Below, one piece after another: positions 39,326 through 48,190 of a stretch of 64,000 nucleotides of DNA (its first letter is position 1; the number at the start of each line of letters is the position of its first letter). A program made the translations under genes and the position numbers. Under the pieces are notes generated by a model. That model worked only from the letters and a program-made list of their open reading frames with translations, ran no database searches and was not told the DNA's origin. The DNA comes from Pseudomonas indica NBRC 103045 (lineage in GTDB: Bacteria; Pseudomonadota; Gammaproteobacteria; Pseudomonadales; Pseudomonadaceae): contig NZ_BDAC01000001.1 in assembly GCF_002091635.1 (NCBI RefSeq), positions 310,001 to 374,000 of the forward strand, in the 5' to 3' direction.

Positions 39326-39451
39326 GGCGGCGGATTCTACAGCGGCGGACCGTCCCGCAGCAGCGGAATTTTCGCCCGGACGACCGGTCGCACGCTCGAC
39401 AATCCCGCCCCGCGACGCCGACAATACGCCCCACGCTCGACAGGAGTCCCC

Positions 39452-40219
39452 ATGCGCGTTTTTCTCAGCCTGGCCTTCGCCCTTTTCAGCCTGCCCGCTT
39501 TCGCCGACGACTACCTGCAGCTCTATCAGGCCGCCGGCTGGCCGGATCAGCGCGCGCATTTCCGCGACGCCCTGAGTGCCGCCCAGCAGCGCTACCGCAG
39601 CAGCCTGCCGCCGGCGGTGTTCCAGGCCCTGGTGGACAACAGCAACCGGCGCTTCGCCGCGCAAGCCATCGACCAACGCGCCCAGGCCAGCCTGCGGCAG
39701 AACCTGCGCGACCCACGCCCGGCCCTGGCGTTCTTCCAGTCCGAACTGGGCCGTCGGATCACCGAAGCCGAGACCACGGCCACCCGCCCGGACCAATTGG
39801 CCAAGTATGCCAACGGCCTGCCACGCACCGACGCCAGCGCTACCCGCCGCCTGCTGATCCGCCACCTGGCCCAGGCCCTGCCTGCCGCCGAGGCCGGCGC
39901 GGAAGTCAGCCTCGCCCTGGCCGGCGTGGCCGCCGACAGCCTCAGCCAGATGATTCCCGGTCTGCTCGGCGGCGATCAGGCCATGGCCCTGCTGGAAGGC
40001 CAGCGCCAGCGCCTGATCGGGCAGATCGAAGGCGACCTCGACAACACCTTGCTGCACGTCTACCGCGACCTGTCCGACCCGGAGCTGGAAGAGTTCGTCA
40101 CCTTCGCCGAATCCGCCGAGGGCAAGGCTTACTACCAGGCCGCCCTGACTGCCCTGCGCGCCGGCCTCGCAGTGGGCCAGAGCGGCGCGAACCTGGCGGA
40201 GCCGCAGCAGGGTATTTGA
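39452..40219 (+). CDS. Secreted protein with DUF2059-like C-terminus
   Basis: The 255-residue protein has a signal peptide (MRVFLSLAFALFSLPAFADD, cleaved after AFA) and is almost entirely helical afterwards. The segment DLSDPELEEFVTFAESAEGK resembles DUF2059, in which a tract of this kind occurs near the C-terminus. CAGGAG lies six bases upstream of ATG 39452. No catalytic motif is seen. It is presumably periplasmic. Confidence 0.7.
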   Translation: MRVFLSLAFALFSLPAFADDYLQLYQAAGWPDQRAHFRDALSAAQQRYRSSLPPAVFQALVDNSNRRFAAQAIDQRAQASLRQNLRDPRPALAFFQSELGRRITEAETTATRPDQLAKYANGLPRTDASATRRLLIRHLAQALPAAEAGAEVSLALAGVAADSLSQMIPGLLGGDQAMALLEGQRQRLIGQIEGDLDNTLLHVYRDLSDPELEEFVTFAESAEGKAYYQAALTALRAGLAVGQSGANLAEPQQGI

Positions 40220-40223
40220 TCTA

Positions 40224-40283
40224 TGTAGGGGCGAATTCATTCCCCCGGCGGTGCTGAGTTGGGCGAATGAATTCGCCCCTACA
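40224..40283. repeat. Perfect 19-bp inverted repeat around a 22-nt loop
   Basis: The left arm 40224-40242 and right arm 40265-40283 are exact reverse complements (TGTAGGGGCGAATTCATTC). It lies between the convergent secreted-protein and lipase genes. I recall this motif as a dispersed repeat in several Pseudomonas species; it may also end transcription from both sides. There is no T-run. Confidence 0.7.
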
Positions 40284-40303
40284 GCGTTAGGCTTCGCCAG
40301 GCA

Positions 40304-41248
40304 TCAGGGCTTCAGGCGCTCGCTGAGAAAGGCGAAATAGCGCCGGCGCAGGTCTTCCGTCTCGTTCGCCAGGTGATGCCGCGCTTCCGGCAACAGCAGC
40401 AGTTCCGGCTCGCGGAACTTGCTCTCGATCACTTCCAGGTTATGCCGCCAGTCCACCGTCAAATCGGCCTCGCCCTGCACGATCAGCGGGCGCCGGTCGC
40501 TGCGCGGCGCGCCTTCGATGCGCGGAATCCAGCGCGACAATGCGCCCACCCAAGCAGTCGGCAGGATGCGCGGTTGCAGCGGGTCCTGGTGGTGGACGAA
40601 ATCGATGAACGCCTCGTCGCCGGAATTGATGCTGAAACGCCGCGGAATGGACTCCACGAAGGGGCGCAGCATCTGGTAGCTGAACCTCGACCAACCCCAG
40701 GCGCGGGGGCGCACCAAGGGCGCCAGGAGAATGGTTTCGCCCAGCTCCGGGCGAGGCTCGCCAGTGAGCAGGTAGTCCAGCAGGATGGCACCGCCGGTGC
40801 TCTGCCCGAGCAGGTGCCAGGGCTGCGGCAGGCCGAGCGCCAGGGCCTGGTCGAACAGCCCGCGCAGGACCTGCTGGTACTCGGCGAAATCGCCGATGCT
40901 GGCCGGGGCGCCGCTGGACAGGCCGTGTCCCGGCAGGTCGCAGGCCAGCACCGCGAAGCCCATGCCCAGCGCCCAATCCACCACGTGGCGGTATAGCCCC
41001 ATGTGATCGTAATAGCCATGCAGCATCAGCAGGGTCGCCACCGGCCGGGTCGGCAGCCAGACCTGGGTGGCGATCCGGTAGCCCGCCGCCTCGAAGCTGC
41101 CGAGGCGGGTCTGGGCTTCGGGATGGCGCTCGGACGGATCGAGGCCGTAATAGGTCCGGTAGGCCCGTACGGCCGGCGACTCGTCTTCCCCTGCGGCCAA
41201 GGGTCGCAGCAGCGATCGCAGGTCTTCGGGCTGGAACGGCTCAGGCAT
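40304..41248 (-). CDS. Alpha/beta hydrolase, monoacylglycerol lipase-like
   Basis: The 314-residue soluble protein has the Hydrolase_4/lysophospholipase pattern: LLMLHGYYDHMGLYRHVVDW (oxyanion region), nucleophile Ser150 in LGQSTGG, and a likely late His in PEARHHLANETED. The charge-relay acid is probably in IVQGEADLTVDW. No signal peptide is present. The start MPEPFQPEDLRSLLRPLAAG is used; the 949-codon open frame upstream on this strand is the antisense of hacB and the AraC gene. Its ester substrate is unknown. Confidence 0.85.
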   Translation of the reverse strand: MPEPFQPEDLRSLLRPLAAGEDESPAVRAYRTYYGLDPSERHPEAQTRLGSFEAAGYRIATQVWLPTRPVATLLMLHGYYDHMGLYRHVVDWALGMGFAVLACDLPGHGLSSGAPASIGDFAEYQQVLRGLFDQALALGLPQPWHLLGQSTGGAILLDYLLTGEPRPELGETILLAPLVRPRAWGWSRFSYQMLRPFVESIPRRFSINSGDEAFIDFVHHQDPLQPRILPTAWVGALSRWIPRIEGAPRSDRRPLIVQGEADLTVDWRHNLEVIESKFREPELLLLPEARHHLANETEDLRRRYFAFLSERLKP

Positions 41249-41371
41249 AAGGCTTCCACAGGCTGGTACGGATGATTCGCGATGCGCTCCGGGGCGTCGC
41301 GGCGGGCTGCCGATATTCTGCTGCCCGGCGCGGCATGGCAAGCTATCGGTCCTTTCAGTCGATCGACCGCC

Positions 41372-41950
41372 ATGCCGTTGCCCCGCCGCAAGACCATCCT
41401 CGCCAGCCTGCTCGCCGTCGTCTGGCTGGGCGCTATGCTCGCCGCCTTCTGGTGGTACGAGGCGCGCTTCATCCGCCCATTCAGCGAGCGCACTACCCTG
41501 TTCGCCGGCGATGAACTGCACCTGCCGGACGAACTGGCCGGGCCGGGGCCGATCCGCCTGGTGCATTTCTGGGACCCGGCCTGCCCCTGCAACGTCGGCA
41601 ATCAGCAGCACCTGGCCGAGCTGATCGAGCGTTATGCACCGCGCGGCGTGGCCTTCTATGCCGTGCAGAAGCCCGGTACGCGGGGCCGCCTGCCGGATGT
41701 CCTCGCGGGCCTGCGGCCGATTGCGCAGCTCCCCGGCGCCGACCGCCTGCCGGCCAGCCCGGCGGTGGGCATCTGGGATGCACAAGGCCGCCTCGCCTAC
41801 TTCGGCCCTTACAGCGAAGGCGCCACCTGCACCTCCAGCAACAGCTTCATCGAGCCCATTCTCGAAGCCCTGGCCCAAGGCCGCAGCGTCGATGCCACCC
41901 ACACCCTGGCCGTGGGCTGCTACTGTCCCTGGTCCGACGCGGCGGACTGA
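41372..41950 (+). CDS. Membrane-anchored thioredoxin-like protein (DUF6436-type)
   Basis: The 192-residue protein begins with a basic end and one membrane helix (about 8-27), then a periplasmic thioredoxin-like region: LVHFWDPACPCNVGNQQHLA. The active-site position has CPC (Cys, Pro, Cys) instead of CxxC, and the C-terminus has a second group CYCPW, with another Cys in EGATCTSSN. Assignment to DUF6436 is from recollection. It converges with the AraC gene, overlapping by 31 nt. Confidence 0.65.
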   Translation: MPLPRRKTILASLLAVVWLGAMLAAFWWYEARFIRPFSERTTLFAGDELHLPDELAGPGPIRLVHFWDPACPCNVGNQQHLAELIERYAPRGVAFYAVQKPGTRGRLPDVLAGLRPIAQLPGADRLPASPAVGIWDAQGRLAYFGPYSEGATCTSSNSFIEPILEALAQGRSVDATHTLAVGCYCPWSDAAD

Positions 41951-42966
41951 CGCATTCGCTGCTGCCGATAACGCTCCGGCGTCTGCCCATGCCAACGCCG
42001 GAATGCCCGGTAGAAGGGCGACAGCTCGGCGAACCCGCAGGCCCGCGCCACCTCGCGAATCGCCATGCCCTGCTCCAGCAACGTCGCCGCCCGCACCCGG
42101 CGCACTTCGTCGTGCACCTGGCGAAAACTGCTGCCCTGGGCCGCCAGGGCGCGTTGCAAGGCGCCGCTGTCCATGTCCAGCGCCTGAGCGCACGCCCGCA
42201 AGCTGCACGCGTGCAGACCGAGACGGCTGTCCAGCCAATAGCGCAGCCGGTTGAGCAACTGGTTTTCCTCCAGCGCGGCCAGCTCCCGCTCCGCCTGGGC
42301 GTACAGCAAGGCATGCAGCGTCGGCTGCGCGGTGCGTGACGGCCGCGCCAGCAAGGCGGCGGGAAATTCCAGGGCATCGTGCGGCTGGGCGAAGCGCGGA
42401 GTGAGGCCGAACAAGCGCCGGTGCTCGTCCAGGCGTGCCGGCGCCGGATGACGGAAGGCTATGCTCTGCGGCCGGAACTCGTCGTCGGTGAGTACCGCCA
42501 ACTGCTTGCAGAACAGCAGCATCACGCACTCCATCTGTTGGCGCAGCGAGGCGAAGCCCCGGTAGTTCAGGTCGATGATCAGCCGCGCCACCCCATCCCG
42601 CTCCTCCAGCCGGGCAGCGAAGCCACCGGACAGCACATGCTGGAAACGCACGAAATCCTCCAGCGCCTGGCGCAGGTCCTGGCTGGCCAGTTGCAGGTAG
42701 CTGACCACATCCAGCGGGCGCGGCTTCATCACCTCCGCCAGGTGCAGGCCGATATGCGCATCGCCGGTCAACCCCTCCAGGGTCTGCCAGAACAGCGGCG
42801 CATCGTCGTGCGGTTCGCGACCGTCGCGGGTGGGCGGTGGCAGCGGCTTGCCCTGGTAGGCGCGGCGATAGATGTCGGTGGGATCGAGGCCCAGCGTGCT
42901 CAGCGCCTCGTAGAGCAGGCGGCGCAGGCTCGGCGAATGGGTCAGGGCGGTCGGGGTGGGGTCCAT
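41920..42966 (-). CDS. AraC-family transcriptional regulator
   Basis: The 348-residue protein has an N-terminal Arabinose_bd-type ligand domain (LRRLLYEALSTLGLDPTDIY, DVVSYLQLASQDLRQALEDF) and a C-terminal double helix-turn-helix (ACAQALDMDSGALQRALAAQ and IREVARACGFAELSPFYRAF, ending HGQTPERYRQQ). GGAG lies six bases before ATG 42966. It is divergent from hacB across about 110 nt that contain an inverted repeat, so it most likely regulates the acylase. The inducer is unknown; an acyl-homoserine lactone or fatty acid is a guess. Confidence 0.85.
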   Translation of the reverse strand: MDPTPTALTHSPSLRRLLYEALSTLGLDPTDIYRRAYQGKPLPPPTRDGREPHDDAPLFWQTLEGLTGDAHIGLHLAEVMKPRPLDVVSYLQLASQDLRQALEDFVRFQHVLSGGFAARLEERDGVARLIIDLNYRGFASLRQQMECVMLLFCKQLAVLTDDEFRPQSIAFRHPAPARLDEHRRLFGLTPRFAQPHDALEFPAALLARPSRTAQPTLHALLYAQAERELAALEENQLLNRLRYWLDSRLGLHACSLRACAQALDMDSGALQRALAAQGSSFRQVHDEVRRVRAATLLEQGMAIREVARACGFAELSPFYRAFRRWHGQTPERYRQQRMRQSAASDQGQ

Positions 42967-42980
42967 GGTCGCTCCAGCAG

Positions 42981-43019
42981 ATTGACCAGAGAATTCCAGC
43001 ACTCACACATTGGGTCAAT
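42981..43019. promoter_or_regulatory. ATTGACC/GGTCAAT inverted repeat between the AraC gene and hacB
   Basis: ATTGACC (42981-42987) and GGTCAAT (43013-43019) are perfect 7-bp inverted arms, 32 nt apart centre to centre, in the divergent promoter region. The right arm read on the minus strand is TTGACC followed 17 nt later by AATTCT, a plausible promoter for the regulator. It may be the AraC operator. Confidence 0.4.
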
Positions 43020-43076
43020 GCCGCTTCGCTCCCGGCCAAGCACAATCGGCGTCCGTCCATGCCAGGGAGCGCCCCG

Positions 43077-45461
43077 ATGAAACGCAGCCTCACCGTCCTC
43101 GCCCTCACCGTCGCCGCCGTGACTGCCGGCGGTCTCTGGTATGTCCAGGGCAAGCGCCCGGTTCGCGACGGCGAGCTGGCCCTCGCCCACCTGCAGGCGC
43201 CGGTGACGGTGCGCTACGACGAGCGCGGCGTACCGCACATCGCCGCGCAGAACGAGGCCGACCTGTACCGCGCCCTCGGCTACGTACACGCCCAGGACCG
43301 GTTGTTCCAGATGGAGCTGATGCGCCGCCTGGCGCGCGGCGAGCTGGCCGAAATCCTCGGCGCCAAGCTGGTGGACACCGATCGTCTGTTCCGCACCCTA
43401 CGCATCCGCGAGCACGCCGACGCCTACGCTGCCGGCATCGACCGCAACCACCCGGCCTGGCAGGCGGTACAGGCCTATCTCGATGGCATCAACCAATACC
43501 AGGCCAGCCGCCCGCTACCGGTGGAATACGACCTGCTCGGCATCCAGCCGCGTCCGTTCACCATCGAGGATTGCCTCAGCGTCGCCGGCTACAACGCCTA
43601 CAGCTTCGCCACCGCCCTGCGCAGCAACCCGCTGCTGACCTACGTGCGCGACCAGCTCGGCCCCGACTACCTGGATACCTTCGACGTCGCCTGGCATCCG
43701 GACGGGGTGATCGATCGGCCAAGCCTGGCCCGCGAGGACTGGCGCACCCTCGGTGCCCTCGCCCAGCTCAGCCTCGGCGCCTTCGAAGGCAATGGCCTGC
43801 CGCAGTTCGAGGGCAGCAACGCCTGGGTGGTGTCCGGCACCCGCAGCGCCAGCGGCAAGCCGTTGCTGGCCGGCGACCCGCACATCCGCTTCGCCGTACC
43901 GGCGGTGTGGTACGAAGCCCACCTGAGCGCACCCAGCCACGAACTCTACGGCCACTTCCAGGCACTCACGCCGTTCGCCATGCTCGGCCACAACCGCGAC
44001 TTCGCCTGGAGCCTGACCATGTTCCAGAACGACGACCTCGACCTGATCGCCGAGAAGACCAATCCGGACAACCCCAACCAGGTCTGGTACCAGGACCAGT
44101 GGGTCGACCTGGAAAGCCGCGACGACACCATCCGGGTGAAGGATGCCGACCCGGTGACCGTCACCCTGCGCCGCTCGCCCCACGGCCCGCTGGTCAACGA
44201 TGCCCTCGATTCCAGTCTGCGCGGGCAGACGCCCATCGCCATGTGGTGGGCCTTCCTGGAAACCGAGAACCCCATCGTCGAAGCCTTTTATTCGCTCAAC
44301 CGCGCCGACACCCTCGACAAGGCACGCACCGCCGCCAGCCAGATCCACGCACCGGGCCTGAACGTCATCTATGCCAACGCCAAGGGCGATATCGGCTGGT
44401 GGGCCGCGGCCAAGCTGCCGAGGCGCCCCGCCGGGGTCAACCCGGCCTTCATTCTCGACGCCAGCCGGGGCGAGGCGGAAAAGGACGGCTTCTATCCGTT
44501 CGAGGACAACCCGCAGGAAGAGAATCCGGCGCGCGGCTACATCGTCTCGGCCAACTACCAGCCGGTCTCGCCGGCCGGCATCGACATTCCCGGCTACTAC
44601 AACCTGCCGGACCGCGGCCGCTACCTGAACCAGCGCCTGGGCGAAGCCACCGGCTGGGACCTGCAGAACACCCAGGCCCTGCAACTGGCCACCGGCACCG
44701 ACTACCCGCAACGCGTGCTCCAGCCTCTGCTGGCCGACCTGCGCGCCGCCGCCGCGGATGAGGCCGAAAAGGCCCTGGTGGAACGGCTCGCCGCCTGGGA
44801 CGGCCGCCATGAACTGGACTCGGTGCCGGCCAGCCTGTTCAACCAGTTCCTCTATGAACTGGCCCGTGCCGCCATGGCCGACGAACTGGGCGAGGCCTAC
44901 TTCGCCACCCTGCTCAACGCCCGACCGCTGGACTTCGCCCTGCCGCGCCTCGCCGCCGACGCCGATTCGCCCTGGTGGGACGACCGCGCCACGCCCACAC
45001 GGGAAAACCGCGCCGCCACGGTGAAAGCGGCGTGGCAAGCGACCCTGGCGCACCTACGCGGCCAGTTCGGCGACGATCCCGACGGCTGGGCCTGGGGCAA
45101 ACTGCACAGCCTCGCCCAAGGCCACCCCCTCGGCCTGCAAAAGCCGCTGGACAAGCTGTTCAACCTCGCGCCGCTGGCCGCTCCGGGCGGTCACGAAACA
45201 CCCAACAACCTCTCGCACAAGATCGGCCCAGCCCCCTGGTCGGTGGTCTACGGCCCCTCCACCCGCCGCCTGATCGACTTCGCCGACCCCGCCCACAGCC
45301 TCGGCATCAACCCGGTCGGCCAGAGCGGCGTACTCTTCGACACCCACTACAGCGACCAGGCCGAGCGCTATATCCAGGGCAACTACCAGCCCCAGCACCT
45401 GGCCGAGGATGACGTGCAGGCGCATACCGAAGGCATGCTGAGGCTGGTTCCGGCGGGTTGA
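43077..45461 (+). CDS. hacB: Acyl-homoserine-lactone acylase (penicillin-acylase family), HacB-like
   Basis: The 794-residue Ntn hydrolase has a short signal peptide and an alpha subunit region (HAQDRLFQMELMRRLARGEL). The self-cleavage site is in EGSNAWVVSG with nucleophile Ser247, followed by the beta subunit (GDPHIRFAVPAVWYEAHL). Length matches P. aeruginosa PA0305 HacB, which degrades quorum-sensing acyl-homoserine lactones; QuiP and PvdQ are other paralogues. GGGAG is eight bases upstream. HacB is favoured by length and by neighbours resembling PA0306-PA0310 as I recall them. Confidence 0.83.
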   Translation: MKRSLTVLALTVAAVTAGGLWYVQGKRPVRDGELALAHLQAPVTVRYDERGVPHIAAQNEADLYRALGYVHAQDRLFQMELMRRLARGELAEILGAKLVDTDRLFRTLRIREHADAYAAGIDRNHPAWQAVQAYLDGINQYQASRPLPVEYDLLGIQPRPFTIEDCLSVAGYNAYSFATALRSNPLLTYVRDQLGPDYLDTFDVAWHPDGVIDRPSLAREDWRTLGALAQLSLGAFEGNGLPQFEGSNAWVVSGTRSASGKPLLAGDPHIRFAVPAVWYEAHLSAPSHELYGHFQALTPFAMLGHNRDFAWSLTMFQNDDLDLIAEKTNPDNPNQVWYQDQWVDLESRDDTIRVKDADPVTVTLRRSPHGPLVNDALDSSLRGQTPIAMWWAFLETENPIVEAFYSLNRADTLDKARTAASQIHAPGLNVIYANAKGDIGWWAAAKLPRRPAGVNPAFILDASRGEAEKDGFYPFEDNPQEENPARGYIVSANYQPVSPAGIDIPGYYNLPDRGRYLNQRLGEATGWDLQNTQALQLATGTDYPQRVLQPLLADLRAAAADEAEKALVERLAAWDGRHELDSVPASLFNQFLYELARAAMADELGEAYFATLLNARPLDFALPRLAADADSPWWDDRATPTRENRAATVKAAWQATLAHLRGQFGDDPDGWAWGKLHSLAQGHPLGLQKPLDKLFNLAPLAAPGGHETPNNLSHKIGPAPWSVVYGPSTRRLIDFADPAHSLGINPVGQSGVLFDTHYSDQAERYIQGNYQPQHLAEDDVQAHTEGMLRLVPAG

Positions 45462-45601
45462 CGACCTGGGTAAAACCGTCGGGGTGCAGTGGATCGCATC
45501 CTGACGACCTTTCCTGCGATGGCTCACAGACCCTCGCAGCGCTGGTTTCAAGTTTCGAACATCCGGTTTGCAGGCTCCTGCTTCTCTCAGGCAAAGTTTT
45601 T

Positions 45602-45625
45602 CACTAACGGAACTATTCGTTAGTG
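45602..45625 (+). promoter_or_regulatory. Hairpin just upstream of the type VI effector ribosome-binding site
   Basis: CACTAACG and CGTTAGTG are perfect 8-bp inverted arms with an 8-nt loop, ending 14 nt before the ATG and next to AAGGGA. It could be a protein operator or a translational control hairpin. It has no T-run, so it is not a typical terminator. Confidence 0.35.
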
Positions 45626-45639
45626 CTAAGGGAACCAGC

Positions 45640-47508
45640 ATGTCCGGAAAACCCGCCGCCCGCCAGGGCGATGCCGTCACCTGTCCCGCCTGCGGCAAGG
45701 CCATCGTCGCCTCCGGCTCGTCAGACGTTACCTTCGAACACCAACCCGCCGCCCGCGCCGGCGATACCTGCATCTGCGGCGCACCGCTGACTCAGAACAT
45801 GTCCAGCACCGTCCTGATCAACGGCCGTCCCGCTTTGTTCATGGGTAGCAGCGCCGAGAATCGCGGGGTGATCATCAGTGGTGCCGGGACGGTGGTGATT
45901 GGCGATCAGGTGGTCCCTGCGGACTTCGAGCCTCCCTCACCGATGCCTGGCGTTCCTTTGGCCCGGCCTGCCACTCCAGCCACGCCCAGCGCCTGGCGCG
46001 AGGAGCCCGGCGACCCCGCCCCGCTGGGCCTGGAGGAAGAGGACGAAGAGGAAGAGCTCGAAGAACCCGCCCAGCAGGCCGTCACCCTGCGCATCGGCGT
46101 GTTCTTCGACGGCACCGGCAACAACCTTGGCAACAGCGCGCTGGTCGCCGGCTGCTTCGCCAGGGACGTCGATCTGGAGCACGCCGCCGACGGTATCCGC
46201 GCCTTCTGCGCCCGTTATGGCTTCGACGGCAAGGGCAGCTCGCCGGACAACAGCTATGGCAACGACAAGAGTAATGTGGCGCGGTTGTATGAGTTGTATC
46301 GGGATGACAGCCAGCGGACGCTGGATCGGGAAGAGCCACAAGCCACACTTAAGGTCTACGTAGAAGGTATTGGTACCAGCAGCGGTCAATCCGACTCGCT
46401 TTACGGCCAGGCCACTGGGCTGGGCGCCACCGGTGTGGTCGCGCGGGTGGAGCAGAGCCCTGCATTGATCGTGCGGCAACTTCTTATTTTCCAACGTCTT
46501 AACCCTGATACGCTGGTCAACCGGATCGAATTCGACGTTTTCGGCTTCAGCCGGGGCGCAGCCGCCGCCCGGCATTTCGCCAACGACGTGCTCAAGGGCG
46601 ACAAGAGTCTGGTGGCCCAGGCCTTGCCAACCGGTTCCCCCGGTTTAAGCGACGGTTTCGCCTGGCGCCCCGGCGTGGACGTGGCCCTCAACTTCATCGG
46701 CCTGTTCGACACCGTGGCCGGCATCGTCTCGCTGCGCGACGGCGACTTCGGCGCCCACAACGCCGCCAACCCCGGCGTGAATTTGCGCCTGACCCCGGAC
46801 ATGGCGCGCAAGATCGTCCATCTGGTGGCCCGCGACGAGGTGCGCCACAACTTCGCCCTCAACAGTGCGGGCACCGCCGATATCCGCCTGCCCGGCGTGC
46901 ACTCCGACGTCGGCGGCGGCTACCTGCCTCGCGCCCAGGAACGGGTGCTACTGACCAAGCCGCGCAGTCTCACCGTCAGCCGGGATATCCCCCCCGAACG
47001 CAGCCATCCCTATCGCGCGACCCAACTGGAATCGCAGAACCATCACTGGTTTCTTCTTGAGAGCCGGGGCTTACCCCTGACCGTCGTGCCTTGGGAAACG
47101 GAGCTACCCTACCTGCCGAAACGCGATCCCTTCCCGGAAAAGCGCGTGTATGCCGCCCTCATCAGCAACCGTGTGGTGCTCGGCGACCTCGCCCTGGTCT
47201 ACCTGCGTATCATGCGCGAGCTGGGCGTACGCAACGGCGTGCCCTTCGACCTCATCGATGACTATGACCGGCAACTGGCCCTGCCCGAGGAGTTGCAGCC
47301 CATCGCCGCCAAGCTGATGGCTTATGCCTTGGGGCAGAGCCCGAGCCCGGGGTTGACCGAGCGGGAAGAAGCGCTGCTGTACACGCGCTACATTCATCAG
47401 TCCGCCCACTGGAACGCAGCCGTGGGCCGGAACGGCAGCGACCTCGATACGGTCTTCGTCAACCGCCCAGCCGACAACCATCAGCGAGTGATCTACCCCA
47501 ATGAATAA
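45640..47508 (+). CDS. PAAR-domain type VI secretion effector with Tle1-type (DUF2235) lipase domain
   Basis: The 622-residue protein begins with a PAAR spike-tip domain (about 1-95; SGKPAARQGDAVTCPACGKA, then TVLINGRPALFMGS), then a proline/acidic linker (EEEDEEEELEEP). The DUF2235/Tle1 lipase domain starts LRIGVFFDGTGNNLGNS. The catalytic triad is predicted as Ser304 in FGFSRGAAAAR, Asp357 in LFDTVAGI and His421 in GVHSDVGGGY. Tle1 proteins are phospholipase A2 effectors injected into rivals. No vgrG, hcp or tss genes are in the window. The immunity candidate follows with an 8-nt overlap. Parts use AT-richer codons than the neighbours. Confidence 0.88.
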   Translation: MSGKPAARQGDAVTCPACGKAIVASGSSDVTFEHQPAARAGDTCICGAPLTQNMSSTVLINGRPALFMGSSAENRGVIISGAGTVVIGDQVVPADFEPPSPMPGVPLARPATPATPSAWREEPGDPAPLGLEEEDEEEELEEPAQQAVTLRIGVFFDGTGNNLGNSALVAGCFARDVDLEHAADGIRAFCARYGFDGKGSSPDNSYGNDKSNVARLYELYRDDSQRTLDREEPQATLKVYVEGIGTSSGQSDSLYGQATGLGATGVVARVEQSPALIVRQLLIFQRLNPDTLVNRIEFDVFGFSRGAAAARHFANDVLKGDKSLVAQALPTGSPGLSDGFAWRPGVDVALNFIGLFDTVAGIVSLRDGDFGAHNAANPGVNLRLTPDMARKIVHLVARDEVRHNFALNSAGTADIRLPGVHSDVGGGYLPRAQERVLLTKPRSLTVSRDIPPERSHPYRATQLESQNHHWFLLESRGLPLTVVPWETELPYLPKRDPFPEKRVYAALISNRVVLGDLALVYLRIMRELGVRNGVPFDLIDDYDRQLALPEELQPIAAKLMAYALGQSPSPGLTEREEALLYTRYIHQSAHWNAAVGRNGSDLDTVFVNRPADNHQRVIYPNE

Positions 47509-48190
47509 GGCCCGTCTCCTGCTCAATACCTGTTTGCTGTCGCTGCTGAGTGTGTTCGCCGGTTGTGCCAATGGGCGTGGGGGCTCCCTGCCTTACGACG
47601 CGTGGTTTCTGGGGCTGTTTTCACCGGACTACATGGAAGTCTGGGTCGAAACCGTAGAAGTCGTGGACATTAGAAACCGTGGTTTTCTGGGGGTGATGGG
47701 CGGCACGGTCTCCATGGGTTATCCGACGGCGTTCAGCCAGGGCATCCCAACCCGATTCAAGGGTAATCCCAAAGGCTGGCCGAAGAAACCCGGCGGTGGC
47801 GCGGGTAAACATGTCCTAGGCGCCGACCTACCCCGGGTGATCTATGTGAACTGGCAGTCCCTGGTGGAGCCGCAGACCTACGAGGCCTATATCGAAATAC
47901 CCGAGGAAGCACGGCAGCTCATGCTCAAGCGAGAGGAGTCCGACTGCAACATGGGTGGCAAATGGAATACCGACTACCGCGAAACCCTGACGATAGGTCT
48001 GGCGCCGGGTGGGATCGCCAAGGTCTGGGTACAAGGCCCCTGCCTGGACCCCATCGAAGTCACCCGAGTCATGGGCAAGGTCGATCCGCGCGGCCCCTAC
48101 CTGGGGCGCTCCGGTGGGCGCTATCGCCCACTCAGCGATATTTCCAAAGCCTACGTCGAGAAATTCGGCGTGCCCTACGGCTCGTGGTAA
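47501..48190 (+). CDS. DUF2931-type lipoprotein, probable Tle1 immunity protein
   Basis: The 229-residue protein begins with a lipoprotein signal (about 1-21, LLSVFAGC, with the lipidated cysteine at 22). The rest is a periplasmic domain with YMEVWVETVEVVD near the start and WQSLVEPQTYEAYIEIPEEA, LAPGGIAKVWVQGPCLDPIE and a terminal GVPYGSW, a pattern I associate with DUF2931. Its ATG overlaps the effector stop (ATGAATAA), the usual arrangement for a periplasmic immunity protein. Immunity function is inferred from position. Confidence 0.75.
   Translation: MNKARLLLNTCLLSLLSVFAGCANGRGGSLPYDAWFLGLFSPDYMEVWVETVEVVDIRNRGFLGVMGGTVSMGYPTAFSQGIPTRFKGNPKGWPKKPGGGAGKHVLGADLPRVIYVNWQSLVEPQTYEAYIEIPEEARQLMLKREESDCNMGGKWNTDYRETLTIGLAPGGIAKVWVQGPCLDPIEVTRVMGKVDPRGPYLGRSGGRYRPLSDISKAYVEKFGVPYGSW

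Noticed and set aside
41249-43153. Long upstream extension of the lipase reading frame
   Set aside because: This open frame crosses the AraC and hacB genes and does not look like protein; the family start at 41248 gives a complete hydrolase.
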